Below, in pieces: positions 63,890 to 64,000 of a DNA stretch of 64,000 bases. The notes beneath the pieces are model-generated. The model saw nothing but the letters and a program-made list of their open reading frames with translations. It was not told the origin of the DNA and ran no database searches. Position 1 is the stretch's first letter. The number at the start of each line of letters is the position of its first letter. The position numbers were made by a program, and so were the translations under genes. This DNA is from Aquiflexum sp. TKW24L (lineage in GTDB: Bacteria; Bacteroidota; Bacteroidia; Cytophagales; Cyclobacteriaceae): positions 32,465-96,464 of the forward strand of contig NZ_JAMFLG010000018.1 of NCBI RefSeq assembly GCF_023502205.1, in the 5' to 3' direction.

Positions 63890-64000
63890 TCAGCATTTAG
63901 TTTTCAGTGTCGAAAACCAATAGAAAGATTTATTTCTAAAGAGCTTTCTTAAAAACTAACCTTAAAATCTGACTAATCTTAACCTTATAACTTTTGAACC

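Noticed and set aside
1..64000. CRISPR arrays, insertion sequences, prophage, tRNA or integron-like repeats
   Set aside because: None was seen when reading both strands; repeats found are hairpin terminators or A/T runs.

Overview
The window is chromosomal DNA of a Bacteroidota bacterium, most likely a Cytophagales/Cyclobacteriaceae member. The reasons are low GC, weak ribosome-binding sites, several promoters of the Bacteroidota form TTTG-N19-TAnnTTTG (best at 14812, 45554, 54283 and 60561), and families typical of the phylum (DUF2911, DUF3109, DUF2805/TIGR03643, a fused E1 alpha-beta dehydrogenase, a SusC/FecA-like receptor with a carboxypeptidase-like N-domain). The genus is not decided by anything I can see.

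1-14.7 kb is housekeeping. It holds the tail of an unknown gene, maf, a leftward group of sdaAB, a TolC-like channel and an HlyD-like adaptor (no inner-membrane pump beside them), a class IV aminotransferase, thyA, an RND/MMPL exporter, an endonuclease/exonuclease/phosphatase-fold protein, a lipoprotein M24 peptidase, a DUF2911 lipoprotein, a penicillin-acylase-type Ntn hydrolase and a small membrane protein.

14.8-50.9 kb is one large surface-polysaccharide locus read rightwards. It opens with a winged-helix regulator and a Wza-like SLBB exporter, then two nucleotide-sugar 6-dehydrogenases (Ugd; WbpO/TviB type), a WbpP-type epimerase and a kinase-less Wzz. A tightly packed operon follows: WbpE, WbpD, WbpB, Wzx, Wzy, WbpI, a glycosyltransferase, WbpG, HisH and HisF. 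Together these predict UDP-ManNAc3NAmA, the acetamidino uronate known from Pseudomonas aeruginosa O-antigens. Next come FnlA-FnlB-FnlC (UDP-L-FucNAc) with a WbuB-like transferase, then a 4-reductase, a 4,6-dehydratase and a phosphoglycosyltransferase (a D-QuiNAc/D-FucNAc starter module), a Wzi-like outer-membrane protein and WecB. One starter enzyme plus two glycosyltransferases would fit a trisaccharide repeat. A second part, with its own promoters, holds a lone rfbA, a WecA/MraY-like transferase and a PglE-PglC-PglF-like set that lacks the PglD acetyltransferase.

51-64 kb returns to general functions: a DUF2805 gene divergent from a photolyase/cryptochrome, alanine dehydrogenase, the fused 2-oxo-acid dehydrogenase E1, a lipoprotein, a LuxE/PaaK-like protein, a 39-residue lipoprotein, an NtrC-like response regulator without a DNA-binding domain that begins 27 bp after the RNase P RNA gene, a TonB-dependent receptor and a DUF3109 protein. 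No tRNA, rRNA, insertion sequence, CRISPR array or prophage was seen.
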